Source of the DNA: an uncultured Oleiphilaceae bacterium
GTDB lineage: Bacteria > Pseudomonadota > Gammaproteobacteria > Pseudomonadales > Oleiphilaceae
Assembly: GCA_913060665.1 (NCBI GenBank)
Contig: CAJXUY010000027.1
Span: 1-36,637 of the forward strand
Reading direction: 5' to 3'
Length of the DNA: 36,637 nucleotides
The notes beneath the pieces are model-generated. The model was not told where the DNA came from and did not search any database. It worked only from the letters and a program-made list of their open reading frames with translations. Of this stretch, positions 1-7,837 are shown in pieces. Within the stretch, counting starts at the first letter, position 1, and each line of letters starts with the position of its first letter. A program made the position numbers and the translations under genes.

Positions 1-315
1 TGAAGGCAAAAAGCCTCTTATTTGTTGATACTTTCACAGCCTCGCAGCGGAATCAAGGAGCCGACCACGCTGAAACCTCAAATAGCCCAACCCTGATTAC
101 AGTCGTACCCAAAGCGTTTCACGGGGCAGGCTCTGTGTCCTTTCATCAAGGTTACAACTGATAGTACGCTGCGCACCAAATAATAATGTTAAAAATAGAT
201 CTGACACTTTACTTGGAAAAGTATGGAATAACGAAGCGGGTCGGAGTCGTAATGTTAGTTAGCCTTAGGGTATGATGCTCTCACACTTTATTGGCTTCTG
301 CAGGCACCACTGCTC
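1..315. other. Left-edge region without a recognised gene
   Basis: No gene is recognised here. One + strand frame is open from base 3 to a TGA at 159-161 (52 codons) with no ATG, GTG or TTG. It could be the C-terminal end of a gene entering from the left, but an open run of this length also occurs by chance. A small AGGC/GCCT hairpin (bases 4-7 and 13-16) sits at the very edge. The stretch from about 165 to 315 is the leader of the following secreted-protein gene, and I cannot pick a clear promoter in it. Confidence 0.3.
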
Positions 316-969
316 ATGAATCGCATGTTGTTACTACTTGTTTTTTTTGCGAGTGGCGTAAATTCTGTACTCGCACTTGCTGCTGAAACTATTCCAATTG
401 GTCTGTTCTCGGCAGGCTCAATGGAGGGTTGGGAGTCTAAGTCGTTTGATAGTGAGACGACATACAGTATTGAGACCTTGGAGAATAACCTTGTCTTAAA
501 AGCAGTGAGTGATGGCTCTGCATCAGGCTTATACAAAAAGAAAGTGATTAACCTTAAAGAGTATCCGTTCCTAAACTGGCGATGGCGCATCAATAGTAAG
601 CTTCCAGAGAGTGATGAACAACAGAAAGCGGGCGATGACTATGTGGTTCGCATCTATGTGATTCGTTCAGGTGGATTATTTTTCTGGCGAACAAAGGCAC
701 TTAATTTTGTCTGGTCGAGCGGCACTGAAAAAGGCCATGTTTGGCCTAATGCATTTGCGCCAGATAATAATAGAATGATCGCAATTAGGTCTGGGCAAGA
801 CAGTGTGGGTCAGTGGTATACCGAGAAGCGAAATGTGTATGATGCTTTTAAGCATTGGCTGGGGGAGGAGGTCGAGGAGATCGATGCGATCGCGATCATG
901 ACCGATACGGATAATACCCATGGCCAGACGACAGCGTTTTATGGTGATATTTATTTCTCAAAGGAGTAG
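316..969 (+). CDS. DUF3047 family secreted protein
   Basis: A 217-residue protein with a cleavable signal peptide: hydrophobic residues about 4-22, then an Ala-rich site before AAETIP, so it is probably periplasmic. The body matches the DUF3047 pattern: a beta-rich N-terminal part, then 'LNWRWRI', 'DDYVVRIYV', 'NFVWSS' and 'WYTEKRNVYDAF', ending in 'IMTDTDNT' and 'AFYGDIYF'. The late acidic and Asn residues and the jelly-roll-like beta pattern suggest a carbohydrate-binding-type fold, but no function is established for the family. The Shine-Dalgarno region is weak (CAGG well upstream). The gene appears to stand alone, and the next gene runs the other way. The family call is fairly secure; any function would be a guess. 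Confidence 0.8.
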   Translation: MNRMLLLLVFFASGVNSVLALAAETIPIGLFSAGSMEGWESKSFDSETTYSIETLENNLVLKAVSDGSASGLYKKKVINLKEYPFLNWRWRINSKLPESDEQQKAGDDYVVRIYVIRSGGLFFWRTKALNFVWSSGTEKGHVWPNAFAPDNNRMIAIRSGQDSVGQWYTEKRNVYDAFKHWLGEEVEEIDAIAIMTDTDNTHGQTTAFYGDIYFSKE

Positions 970-1171
970 AAAAATAATTACTGTGTGTTGCTCAATGTTC
1001 TCTCTGACGTATTTTTGGGCATTCTTCAATGCAAATCGTTTGTCTAGAGTGGCAAGATTTTATAGAACTGCGCATCAATTCTGAGGTCGCCTGATCACCC
1101 ACCTTCCATAAACTAGATACAATAGAGCTAGCACCTGCAAAGAAGAATGCGCGAGTAAATATAAACCCATC

Positions 1172-2191
1172 TTAGCCGATGCCTTTTCTGTAGGCTCTAG
1201 GTGAACAGCCTTTGCAGCGTTTAAAACTATGACTGAAATTAGTGGCGTCACTATAACCAAGCCGATCGGCAATTTCGTCAAGCTGTATGGGTTGTGCCAA
1301 TAGTTCTTCGGCTAAACTTATTCGGGTGTCATCTCGTAGTTGTCGCCAGGTGGTACCTTCTTCTTTTAATTGTCTATGAAGAGTACGAGTTGTTCGTGCT
1401 AGCAAGTCAGCCACGTGCTCCATTGATACGCCTAACCCGTCTCGCAATAGAACTCCCCTCACTTGTTGAGACAATTCTCCTATAATGTGTTTTTTTTGCA
1501 ACAACTCTAGGCATTGCGCTTCGCATAAACGAGCGGTTAATTCATTTGCTTTGGGGAGCGGTAAGTCCAGTAAATATGATTCACCTATATATGCATTTCG
1601 AGAAGTACCGAAAACAATGTCGCCTCCTATGCCTGCTTTAAGAGCTGTACGGCTCATATCTGATTTATATGTGGGTTCATCAATACACATATGCAGCGTA
1701 AAAGGTATTTGGCCTATATCGAACAGCTCTTTGTATATGACACTGACGGCCCAAATATCTCTGATCAATACCAGTAAACCTAACCTGCCTTCTATTGCAG
1801 TATTAAAGTCCAGTGAAAATGAATCGTCTTGCTCATTTAAACGAATGTCCGAAAAGGCATAGGTTAATCCCAAATAACGCACTCCCAATACAGAGGCCTT
1901 CCGCAGAGTTTCACTCGATAGTAATGCATAGCCCACAATACCATAGCTCGTTAATTGATAGCGTAACCCTAACTCTACGCCTATCCAGAACGGATCATCC
2001 AGATAATCTAGCAAATTCTGGAGCACATGAAGCTCTTGTTCGTCATCGACCTGGCTTTCACTGTCCTCTAATTGACATACTTCGACACCCGTTCCACGCA
2101 GCAAGGCTTCACCGCTTATCCCTTTTTCAAGGGCATAGTGATAGATGATGCGAAGGCTATTGATGTCTCGTTTTGCCATACTCATCCTCAA
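1172..2191 (-). CDS. AraC family transcriptional regulator (arabinose-binding-like N domain)
   Basis: A 339-residue regulator. Residues about 20-205 resemble the Arabinose_bd-type ligand domain of the OruR/ArgR-like AraC subgroup, with 'YGIVGYALLSSETL' and 'LGLTYAF'. The C-terminal 100 residues carry the double helix-turn-helix: 'RTTRTLHRQLKEEGTTWRQL' for the first part, then 'IADRLGYSDATNFSHSFKR' and 'GCSPRAYRK', the AraC signature. It is transcribed divergently from the flavin monooxygenase and dehydrogenase pair with 110 bp between starts. It is therefore likely to be the ligand-responsive activator of that pair. The ligand, perhaps a ketone, alcohol or fatty compound, is inference from context only. 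Confidence 0.88.
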   Translation of the reverse strand: MRMSMAKRDINSLRIIYHYALEKGISGEALLRGTGVEVCQLEDSESQVDDEQELHVLQNLLDYLDDPFWIGVELGLRYQLTSYGIVGYALLSSETLRKASVLGVRYLGLTYAFSDIRLNEQDDSFSLDFNTAIEGRLGLLVLIRDIWAVSVIYKELFDIGQIPFTLHMCIDEPTYKSDMSRTALKAGIGGDIVFGTSRNAYIGESYLLDLPLPKANELTARLCEAQCLELLQKKHIIGELSQQVRGVLLRDGLGVSMEHVADLLARTTRTLHRQLKEEGTTWRQLRDDTRISLAEELLAQPIQLDEIADRLGYSDATNFSHSFKRCKGCSPRAYRKGIG

Positions 2192-2301
2192 GAGAATTAA
2201 ATAATTGTCTTAAAATCACAAGTATAGGTCTCGTTTACCACTGGTTCAAGTGGCTATTACTGACTAGAATGACTTAACTTAAACAATAATGAGGCCAAAG
2301 T
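2192..2301. promoter_or_regulatory. Divergent intergenic control region between AraC regulator and monooxygenase
   Basis: This 110-bp AT-rich gap must hold the promoters of both divergent genes. It contains an inverted repeat CCACT-N6-AGTGG at 2238-2253, a possible regulator contact or small hairpin. The monooxygenase has a fair ribosome binding site, GAGG seven bases before its ATG. I cannot assign -35 and -10 boxes with confidence. Confidence 0.4.
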
Positions 2302-3798
2302 ATGTCATCGATTCTACGTTCACCTTCCGTTGTCATCATTGGTGCCGGCATGACTGGTATACTGATGGTTATCAAATTGCGGAAGGCTGGCATTACTGAT
2401 ATCACCGTGCTTGAAAAGAAAGATAAAATTGGTGGAACCTGGCGTGAAAATACGTACCCAGGCGTCGCGTGCGATGTACCCGCACATATGTATACTTATT
2501 CATTTGAGCCTAACCCTAATTGGAGTAACTTTTTTGCACGGGGTGGTGAAATACAGCAATACTTTGAACATGTTGTCGAGAAGTATGATGTTAAGCGCAG
2601 TATTCGCTTTAACGAAACAGTCACTGATGCGCGTTATAAAGAGGGTCAATGGATTATAGAAACAGAAAAAAACAAGACCTACTTAGCCGATTTTATGGTC
2701 TGCGCAACCGGTATTCTGCACCACCCTGCATTTCCTGATATAGAAGGGCTGAATGACTTTAAAGGTGAGATGTTCCATACCGCACAGTGGAATCATGATG
2801 TGGACATTAATCAAGGCAAGCGTGTTGGCGTTATAGGAACCGGTTCAACGGCTGCTCAAGCCATTCCTGAATTGATAAACTCAGGCGCTGACGTAAGTGT
2901 ATTTCAGCGTACCCCTCAATGGTTAATGCCCATGAGGGATTTCTCAGTTTCTGAGAAGATGAAAAAACGCATGAATAAATATCCATCACTAGTAAAACTA
3001 ATGCGTAAATCGTCTATTTTCACAATGGAGCATTTTTTCACTAAGGCTGTGACCGGGCATTTCTTTCAGAAGAAATTACTGGAAAGTCTATGCAAAATGA
3101 ATTTGCGCCTTAGCATCAAAGATCGTTCACTACGAGACAAACTCACACCGAATTACCAAGTCGGCTGTAAGCGAGTCATCATCAACAAAACCTTCTATAA
3201 GGCTATCCAAAAGCCTAATGCGCATCTGATTACAGAGGGTATTGAACGTATTACTGACAAGGGCATTATCACACAGGATGGTAAGTTGCATGAGCTTGAT
3301 GTATTAGTGCTCTCAACCGGTTTTCACCCCTTTAATTTTATGCGTCCAATGAACTTAATAGGGCGAGAAGAACTGCATATAGAAGAGGCGTGGTCAGATA
3401 AGATCAAAGCATACCGCTCAATGCTCCTGCCCAATTATCCTAACTTCTTTTTGATGCTAGGCCCCAATACGCCAATCGGTAATTTTTCGGTTATTGCGAT
3501 GAGTGAAGTGCAGGGTGACTACATCATCAAAATAATTGATAAGTGGCGAGAGAATGAATTCGACGAAGTAGAACCAAAACCTTCAGCGATTGAAGCCTTC
3601 AATGATTATGTTAAAAAAGGCTTAAAGGGGACTTCTTGGGTTGGAGGTTGCCAGAGTTGGTATCTCGATAAAGACGGAGATCCTGTACTATGGCCATATA
3701 CTTGGGGTCGTTGGGTAGATGAAATGGCAGAACCGCAGATGAATGATTTAATAACCAGCAAAATCGATGCTAAAAAGCATGATAACAAAGCAGCATAA
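2302..3798 (+). CDS. Flavin-containing monooxygenase, Baeyer-Villiger type
   Basis: A 498-residue NADPH/FAD-dependent monooxygenase, expected to insert oxygen into ketones or related substrates in the cytoplasm. The FAD Rossmann motif GAGMTG is at residues 14-19 and GGTW at 44-47, followed by the typical 'TYPGVACDVPAHMYTYSF'. The Baeyer-Villiger fingerprint FxGxxxHxxxW is intact at F153-G155-H159-W163, with Asn164 where Pro or Asp is usual. The second, NADPH-binding Rossmann motif is GTGSTA in 'VGVIGTGSTAAQ'. 'LVLSTGFHPFNFM' is the conserved late ATG-like motif. A short-chain dehydrogenase starts 17 bp downstream, so the two are probably cotranscribed under the divergent AraC regulator. Substrate unknown; the pair would suit alcohol-to-ketone-to-ester oxidation. 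Confidence 0.92.
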   Translation: MSSILRSPSVVIIGAGMTGILMVIKLRKAGITDITVLEKKDKIGGTWRENTYPGVACDVPAHMYTYSFEPNPNWSNFFARGGEIQQYFEHVVEKYDVKRSIRFNETVTDARYKEGQWIIETEKNKTYLADFMVCATGILHHPAFPDIEGLNDFKGEMFHTAQWNHDVDINQGKRVGVIGTGSTAAQAIPELINSGADVSVFQRTPQWLMPMRDFSVSEKMKKRMNKYPSLVKLMRKSSIFTMEHFFTKAVTGHFFQKKLLESLCKMNLRLSIKDRSLRDKLTPNYQVGCKRVIINKTFYKAIQKPNAHLITEGIERITDKGIITQDGKLHELDVLVLSTGFHPFNFMRPMNLIGREELHIEEAWSDKIKAYRSMLLPNYPNFFLMLGPNTPIGNFSVIAMSEVQGDYIIKIIDKWRENEFDEVEPKPSAIEAFNDYVKKGLKGTSWVGGCQSWYLDKDGDPVLWPYTWGRWVDEMAEPQMNDLITSKIDAKKHDNKAA

Positions 3799-3815
3799 CC
3801 AAGTAGAGATAAAAC

Positions 3816-4586
3816 ATGGCAATAAAAACGGTGTTTTTAACGGGGGCTTCCAGTGGCATTGGTCGAGCGACGGCTGAGCGCTTATACAAGGAAGGGTGGA
3901 GTCTAGGGCTCGCAGGGCAGCATTTAGAGGATTTAGACACACTAACGGCTGGCTGGGATAAAAGTCGTGTTCACTGCTATCAGGCTGATGTAGCCAATAG
4001 CCATCAATTTAAAACTGCGATTGATGATTTTGCCGCGCTGTCGGGCAACCAATTAGATTTGCTGATTAACAATGCCGGTATTTTAACCATTAGCGGCTTT
4101 GAATCGCTCGATATTAGCGAGCATCAACGCACGATTGATGTCAATGTAATGGGTGTTATCAATGGTTGTCATGCTGCCTTCCCTTACCTGAAAGCGAGCC
4201 GTCGTGGTCTGGTAATCAACATTTCATCCGCAAGCTCTCTGTATGGAATTCCTGAATTTTCGAGTTATTCTGCTTCCAAATTTGCGGTAAAAGGAATTAC
4301 TGAAGCGTTGGAACTAGAATGGCAAGCGCATGGTATTAAAGTGTGTGACGTGGTCCCTCCTTTTGTAGCGACGAACATGCTGGCTACCCAGAAGCACTCA
4401 CCCAAAATTATAGATGCACTGGGTGTTGATTTAACGGCTGATGATGTTGTAGATGCAATCTTTAAACAAATTGACGCTCCTAAGACACATAGGCCCGTCA
4501 GTGCAAAATTTTCAGCACTGTATTATGCAAGTCTTATTACGCCACCATCAATACTGCGGCAAATTATTCGATACTGTAGTCGGTAA
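3816..4586 (+). CDS. Short-chain dehydrogenase/reductase (SDR)
   Basis: A 256-residue classical SDR. The nucleotide-binding motif TGASSGIG is at residues 9-16, and 'LLINNAG' supplies the NNAG motif. The catalytic set is Ser138 ('NISSAS'), Tyr151 and Lys155 ('YSASK'). It probably uses NAD(P)(H) to interconvert an alcohol and a carbonyl. The gene begins 17 bp after the monooxygenase stop with a purine-rich GAGA leader, so the two likely form an operon. The hydrophobic C-terminal tail after residue 225 ('YYASLITPPSILRQIIRY') is common in SDRs of lipid and hydrocarbon pathways. The substrate is not deducible. No terminator is evident after it. Confidence 0.92.
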   Translation: MAIKTVFLTGASSGIGRATAERLYKEGWSLGLAGQHLEDLDTLTAGWDKSRVHCYQADVANSHQFKTAIDDFAALSGNQLDLLINNAGILTISGFESLDISEHQRTIDVNVMGVINGCHAAFPYLKASRRGLVINISSASSLYGIPEFSSYSASKFAVKGITEALELEWQAHGIKVCDVVPPFVATNMLATQKHSPKIIDALGVDLTADDVVDAIFKQIDAPKTHRPVSAKFSALYYASLITPPSILRQIIRYCSR

Positions 4587-4951
4587 AGTTGGTTTGTGCT
4601 TAAGGCGGGTGTATCTAATGGTTTGCCCTCGTTAGCTGAAAAGCGACCCAGTAAAATGAGGGGCTATCGTTGCCTGAGATGGTGCTTATGCCTTTAGCGC
4701 TATCGGTTGTTTTTCTTAACATTTGGCAGTCAGTAAGATGCGCCGTTTCAGTGGAGTCTCATTTGTACTCTATCTTCATCCAGAGATGTTACCCCGGCAT
4801 TCGCATAGTTAATGTTTGATGATATGGCAATGGTTTCATTTTTGATACAAACCCTACTTCGCAAAGCTGAACCAGATTGATTGAAAATGAACGATACTCA
4901 TGATTCAATGTCCAACTAACCCGTAGCAACTTGATTGTAGATAATAGCAAT
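4587..4951. other. Intergenic region, no gene seen
   Basis: About 365 bp between the dehydrogenase and the next membrane protein. All frames are interrupted or look random. Close to the next gene, around 4880-4910, lies an imperfect inverted repeat (TTGAAAATGA facing TCATGATTCAA), a possible operator or leader hairpin for the VC0807-family gene. I see nothing else of note. Confidence 0.35.
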
Positions 4952-5653
4952 ATGGCAAAAGATACAAAGAAAAAAGGCGGTCTTTTAGGCAACCTTGCGT
5001 TTAATATTATTATACCGGTGGTCATTCTTAGTAAGTTCTCTGGTGTTGATAGCTTAGGACCTGCGTGGAGTATTGTTGTTGCTCTGGCATTCCCGATTGG
5101 TTACGGTCTTTGGGACCTTAAACAGTCAGGCAAAGTAAACGCGTTTTCTATTTTGGGTATCGTGAGTGTCTTTTTGACAGGGGGGATCAGCCTACTAGAG
5201 CTAGACCCTCAATACATTGCGATTAAAGAAGCGGCTATTCCTGCTCTTATTGGATTAGCGGTGTTATTTACCCAGCGTACTAAATACCCCATAGTGAAAA
5301 TGATTATTTTGAATCGGGAGATTATTCGTACCGACGACCTCTATACCGCGTTGTCAGATAACAACTATACCGACGAGTTTGAAAAGCGCTTGAAATTGGC
5401 TTCTCTGATTGTTGCGGGTTCGTTTTTTGTTTCATCGGTACTTAATTATGTGTTGGCCAAGGTGATTTTAGTGAGCCCGCCTGGCACTCCTGAATTCGCA
5501 GAGGAGTTGGGGGAAATGACTGCGTGGAGCTACCCTGTAATCGCGTTACCTAGCACGGTGATTTTAATGCTGGCCATCTGGTATCTATTTAGCCAGATTA
5601 AAAAACTGACGGGTGAGGATTTCGAAAGCTTTTTGGTCGGTGCTGAAAAGTAG
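4952..5653 (+). CDS. VC0807 family inner-membrane protein
   Basis: A protein of 233 residues with a Lys-rich N-terminus (MAKDTKKK) and about five or six transmembrane segments: 'LAFNIIIPVVILSKF', 'WSIVVALAFPIGYGLW', 'FSILGIVSVFLTGGISLL', 'AIPALIGLAVLF', 'SLIVAGSFFVSSVLNYVLA' and 'YPVIALPSTVILMLAIWYLF'. The pattern, including 'YGLWDL' and 'NREIIRTDDLY', matches what is named the VC0807 family, with no known role; some relatives are loosely labelled transporters. A TTG at 4931 gives a 7-residue extension, but the ATG at 4952 leads straight into the conserved basic start. The gene is isolated and convergent with the ArsR gene. Confidence 0.75.
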   Translation: MAKDTKKKGGLLGNLAFNIIIPVVILSKFSGVDSLGPAWSIVVALAFPIGYGLWDLKQSGKVNAFSILGIVSVFLTGGISLLELDPQYIAIKEAAIPALIGLAVLFTQRTKYPIVKMIILNREIIRTDDLYTALSDNNYTDEFEKRLKLASLIVAGSFFVSSVLNYVLAKVILVSPPGTPEFAEELGEMTAWSYPVIALPSTVILMLAIWYLFSQIKKLTGEDFESFLVGAEK

Positions 5654-5704
5654 TCTCCTCCTTTCTAAAATTGAATATTTTGTCGAACAAGCTAACGCAG
5701 GCCT

Positions 5705-5998
5705 TTAAGTTTCCACATCTGAACAGCATTCATCTTGGAAAAAGCTAATAACGGCCTGTAGTCGGGCATATTCAACAACACAAAAAAGTGTCCGCCCCTC
5801 TCGCCGTTGTTTGATAAGTCCTGCTGATACAAGACTTGATATATGGTGAGAGAGCGTAGACCCCGGGATGGCTAACTCCTCTTGAATAACCCCTACAGCC
5901 AGCCCCTGATAACCGGACTTAACTAGACGCTTAAAAATCGCCAACCGTGTTGGGTGGCCCAATTCTTTTAATGCCTTCGCCAGTACTTCTAGTTTCAT
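5705..5998 (-). CDS. ArsR family transcriptional repressor
   Basis: A 97-residue winged-helix regulator: 'LGHPTRLAIFKRLVKSG' (helix 2), recognition helix 'STLSHHISSLVSAGLI' and wing 'KQRREGRTLFCVV'. The classic ELCVCDL arsenite site is absent. Two adjacent cysteines near the C-terminus ('DECCSDVE', about residues 91-92) plus Cys75 could bind a thiophilic metal or metalloid. It lies divergent from a permease with 103 bp between starts. A Shine-Dalgarno GGAG stands 8 bases before the ATG. One 24-bp operator overlaps its likely -10 (TTGTTA-N18-TAATAT on the minus strand), so it is probably autoregulated and represses the permease until an effector binds. The effector is unknown; arsenicals or Cu/Zn are the precedents for this pair. 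Confidence 0.9.
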   Translation of the reverse strand: MKLEVLAKALKELGHPTRLAIFKRLVKSGYQGLAVGVIQEELAIPGSTLSHHISSLVSAGLIKQRREGRTLFCVVEYARLQAVISFFQDECCSDVET

Positions 5999-6017
5999 TT
6001 ATACGACTCCAAACAAT

Positions 6018-6041
6018 ATATTTCGATATTACCAGAAATAT
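6018..6041. promoter_or_regulatory. Probable ArsR operator, copy 1
   Basis: ATATTTC-N10-GAAATAT, a 24-bp dyad with perfect 7-bp arms. It lies between the arsR start and the -35 of the permease promoter, and covers the likely arsR -10 on the minus strand. It matches the second copy at 6067-6090 in 20 of 24 positions. The dyad and the matching pair are seen directly; ArsR binding is inferred from position. Confidence 0.7.
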
Positions 6042-6042
6042 G

Positions 6043-6071
6043 TTGACTCTAACAATGGCGCTATATATATT
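6043..6071 (+). promoter_or_regulatory. Sigma-70 type promoter of the permease gene
   Basis: TTGACT (6043-6048), a 17-bp spacer, then TATATT (6066-6071), about 30 bp before the permease start. Operator copy 1 ends just before the -35 and operator copy 2 begins within the -10, which is an ideal arrangement for repression by the adjacent ArsR protein. Confidence 0.65.
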
Positions 6072-6090
6072 TCGATAATACTGGAAGTAT
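6067..6090. promoter_or_regulatory. Probable ArsR operator, copy 2
   Basis: ATATTTC-N10-GAAGTAT, the same 24-bp dyad as copy 1 with one arm mismatch. It starts inside the -10 box of the permease promoter. Centre-to-centre distance to copy 1 is 49 bp, close to five helical turns, so two repressor dimers would lie on roughly the same DNA face. Confidence 0.68.
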
Positions 6091-6101
6091 GGATTGATAG
6101 G

Positions 6102-7025
6102 GTGAAAATGATGGTTGTTACAGGTGTTATGGTGCAAGAGACCGCTAAAATGTTTGCAATTTTAGCGGTAGAGCTGACAGTACTGTTCTTGGCGATAAGT
6201 TATATCGTCGGCGTATTACAGGAATATATACCGCCCAGTAAAATTCAAAGCATACTGAGTGGGAAAAAGGGAAAGGGCTATGTTATCGCCGGTTTTTTAG
6301 GCGCAATAACCCCTTTTTGTTCTTGTTCAACTATTCCTTTTCTAAAAGGGCTGCTGCGTGCAAAAGCGGGTTTTGGAACGATGATGGTATTTTTGTTTGC
6401 TAGCCCGCTATTGAACCCCATTATCATCGGTTTGTTTGTGGTGACCTTTGGTTTTGAGGTGGCGCTTTTTTATTTCATTGTTGCAATGGGCGTGTCGATT
6501 ACGGCGGGGTATAGCTTAGAAAAACTGGGGTTTGAAAAGTATATTAAGTCAGAGGCTTATATAACCCCTGAGCCCAAATGCTCAACCAATGGTTGTTCCG
6601 TTCGAAATGATCATGTTAGTAAGTGGCGTAAAATATGGGTAACGACCTGGAAAGATTTCACAACGGTGTTGCCTTTTTTAATAGTAGGTATTGCCTTAGG
6701 GTCAATCATTTATGGGTTTATGCCTGCTGACTATATCGCCAGCGTTGCCAGTGAGAATAACCCATTTGCTGTGCCGGTGGCTGCTGTTATCGGCATCCCA
6801 CTTTATATTCGTGCCGAAGCGGTCATACCACTGAGCGCCGCTTTAGCAGCGAAAGGCATGGGGCTCGGAGCCGTAATGGCGCTGATTATTGGCAGTGCCG
6901 GGGCCAGTCTAACAGAGGTCGTTTTGCTAAAGTCATTGTTCAAAAATCAGATGATAGCGGCCTTTTTGATAGTGGTTTTGGGGATGGCAATGGCTGCAGG
7001 GTATCTTTATAGCTATTTATTTTAA
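6102..7025 (+). CDS. ArsP/YraQ-type permease (COG0701)
   Basis: A 307-residue inner-membrane permease with about eight hydrophobic segments. The family hallmark 'TPFCSCSTIPF' places two cysteines at 73 and 75. The second half has the matching 'IPLYIRAEAVIPL' and 'IGSAGASLTEVVLLKSLF' segments. A central cytoplasmic loop holds another Cys pair ('KCSTNGCS'). Relatives include ArsP, an exporter of trivalent organoarsenicals, and the SO_0444 type linked to Cu/Zn efflux. Either metalloid or metal export is plausible, and the substrate cannot be fixed from sequence. The GTG at 6102 is followed by ATGs at 6108 and 6111 and any of these may be the start. Regulation is by the divergent ArsR through two operators. 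Confidence 0.88.
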   Translation: MKMMVVTGVMVQETAKMFAILAVELTVLFLAISYIVGVLQEYIPPSKIQSILSGKKGKGYVIAGFLGAITPFCSCSTIPFLKGLLRAKAGFGTMMVFLFASPLLNPIIIGLFVVTFGFEVALFYFIVAMGVSITAGYSLEKLGFEKYIKSEAYITPEPKCSTNGCSVRNDHVSKWRKIWVTTWKDFTTVLPFLIVGIALGSIIYGFMPADYIASVASENNPFAVPVAAVIGIPLYIRAEAVIPLSAALAAKGMGLGAVMALIIGSAGASLTEVVLLKSLFKNQMIAAFLIVVLGMAMAAGYLYSYLF

Positions 7026-7066
7026 ATTTTAGAGAGCTTCGTTGTTGATCCGCTTTACGAATTGTG

Positions 7067-7095
7067 TGACTATTGGTCATATTATGACTATAGGT
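7067..7095. promoter_or_regulatory. Candidate TetR operator upstream of the efflux operon
   Basis: A cluster of TGAC/GTCA half-sites: TGAC-TATTG-GTCA (7067-7079) overlaps GTCAT-ATT-ATGAC (7076-7088), and GACTAT(T/A)GGT occurs twice with an 18-bp period (7068 and 7086). This repeat structure about 35-60 bp before the TetR gene is typical of an autoregulatory TetR operator. Binding itself is inferred. Confidence 0.5.
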
Positions 7096-7128
7096 ATTGT
7101 TTTTTGTGATCCCAGTAGATGAGATTCA

Positions 7129-7779
7129 ATGGCTAATGGTAGAAGTATGCAGCCCATAACACGTAAAGAGAGAGACTTTGCTCGAAGAGAGCAAGAAATA
7201 TTGGATGCGGCGTTATCGTTGTTTAATAACCCTAGTTGGGAGCAGGTAACGGTTGATCAAATTGCCAAAGAAGCAGAAATTGGCAAGGGGACGGTTTACA
7301 AACACTTTTCTTCAAAAGATGAAATTTATGCCTGTATTGCATTGGAGTTTCATGAACGTCTACTCGCAAATTTCAAGATGATTAACCATGATCAACCGGT
7401 TGATCAGGTGATGCGAGAGGTGATACGGCATTCTTTTACGCTGTATCTCGATTGTCAGGCTCACGCAAGGGTCAGTCTCTACTGTAAGCGGGCTGACTAT
7501 GTTGAGCGGTTAAGCGAGGTATATCAAGATAAATTTGACCAGGTAGAAAAGTCATTTGAAGCATCTATTGGCAGTATTTTAGAAACTGGGATAGAGCAGG
7601 GTGTTATCCCTAAGCGGCCTTATCATCATCTTATTATCGGGCTTGAGGCTACCTTCGAAGGGGCGATGTCGATGATTTGGAATACTGATATAAGCTGCCG
7701 CTCGCAATTGGAGCAAGATGAATTTATTACGGTGATCAGCGAGTATATGGTAGCGGGTTTAATGGGGCTGCGTGCGTGA
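7129..7779 (+). CDS. TetR/AcrR family transcriptional repressor
   Basis: A 216-residue regulator. The N-terminal helix-turn-helix (residues about 18-65) has the typical 'ILDAALSLFNN', 'VTVDQIAKEAEIGKGTVYKHFSSKDEIY'-type pattern; the rest is an all-helical ligand and dimer domain. It is the first gene of an operon with a periplasmic adaptor (58 bp downstream) and an RND pump. It almost certainly represses the whole unit by binding the repeats around 7067-7095 and is released by a pump substrate. An alternative start lies at Met7 (7150 region), but the upstream ATG gives the usual pre-HTH length. The inducer is unknown. Confidence 0.9.
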   Translation: MANGRSMQPITRKERDFARREQEILDAALSLFNNPSWEQVTVDQIAKEAEIGKGTVYKHFSSKDEIYACIALEFHERLLANFKMINHDQPVDQVMREVIRHSFTLYLDCQAHARVSLYCKRADYVERLSEVYQDKFDQVEKSFEASIGSILETGIEQGVIPKRPYHHLIIGLEATFEGAMSMIWNTDISCRSQLEQDEFITVISEYMVAGLMGLRA

Positions 7780-7837
7780 ATGAGCAACACCAACTGGATT
7801 CGATAAAAATAATACTACAAGCCATTCGAGGAAACAT

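Noticed and set aside
1075-1281. Minus-strand 68-codon hydrophobic frame
   Set aside because: It overlaps the C-terminal coding end of the AraC regulator in another frame and has no ribosome site or family resemblance.
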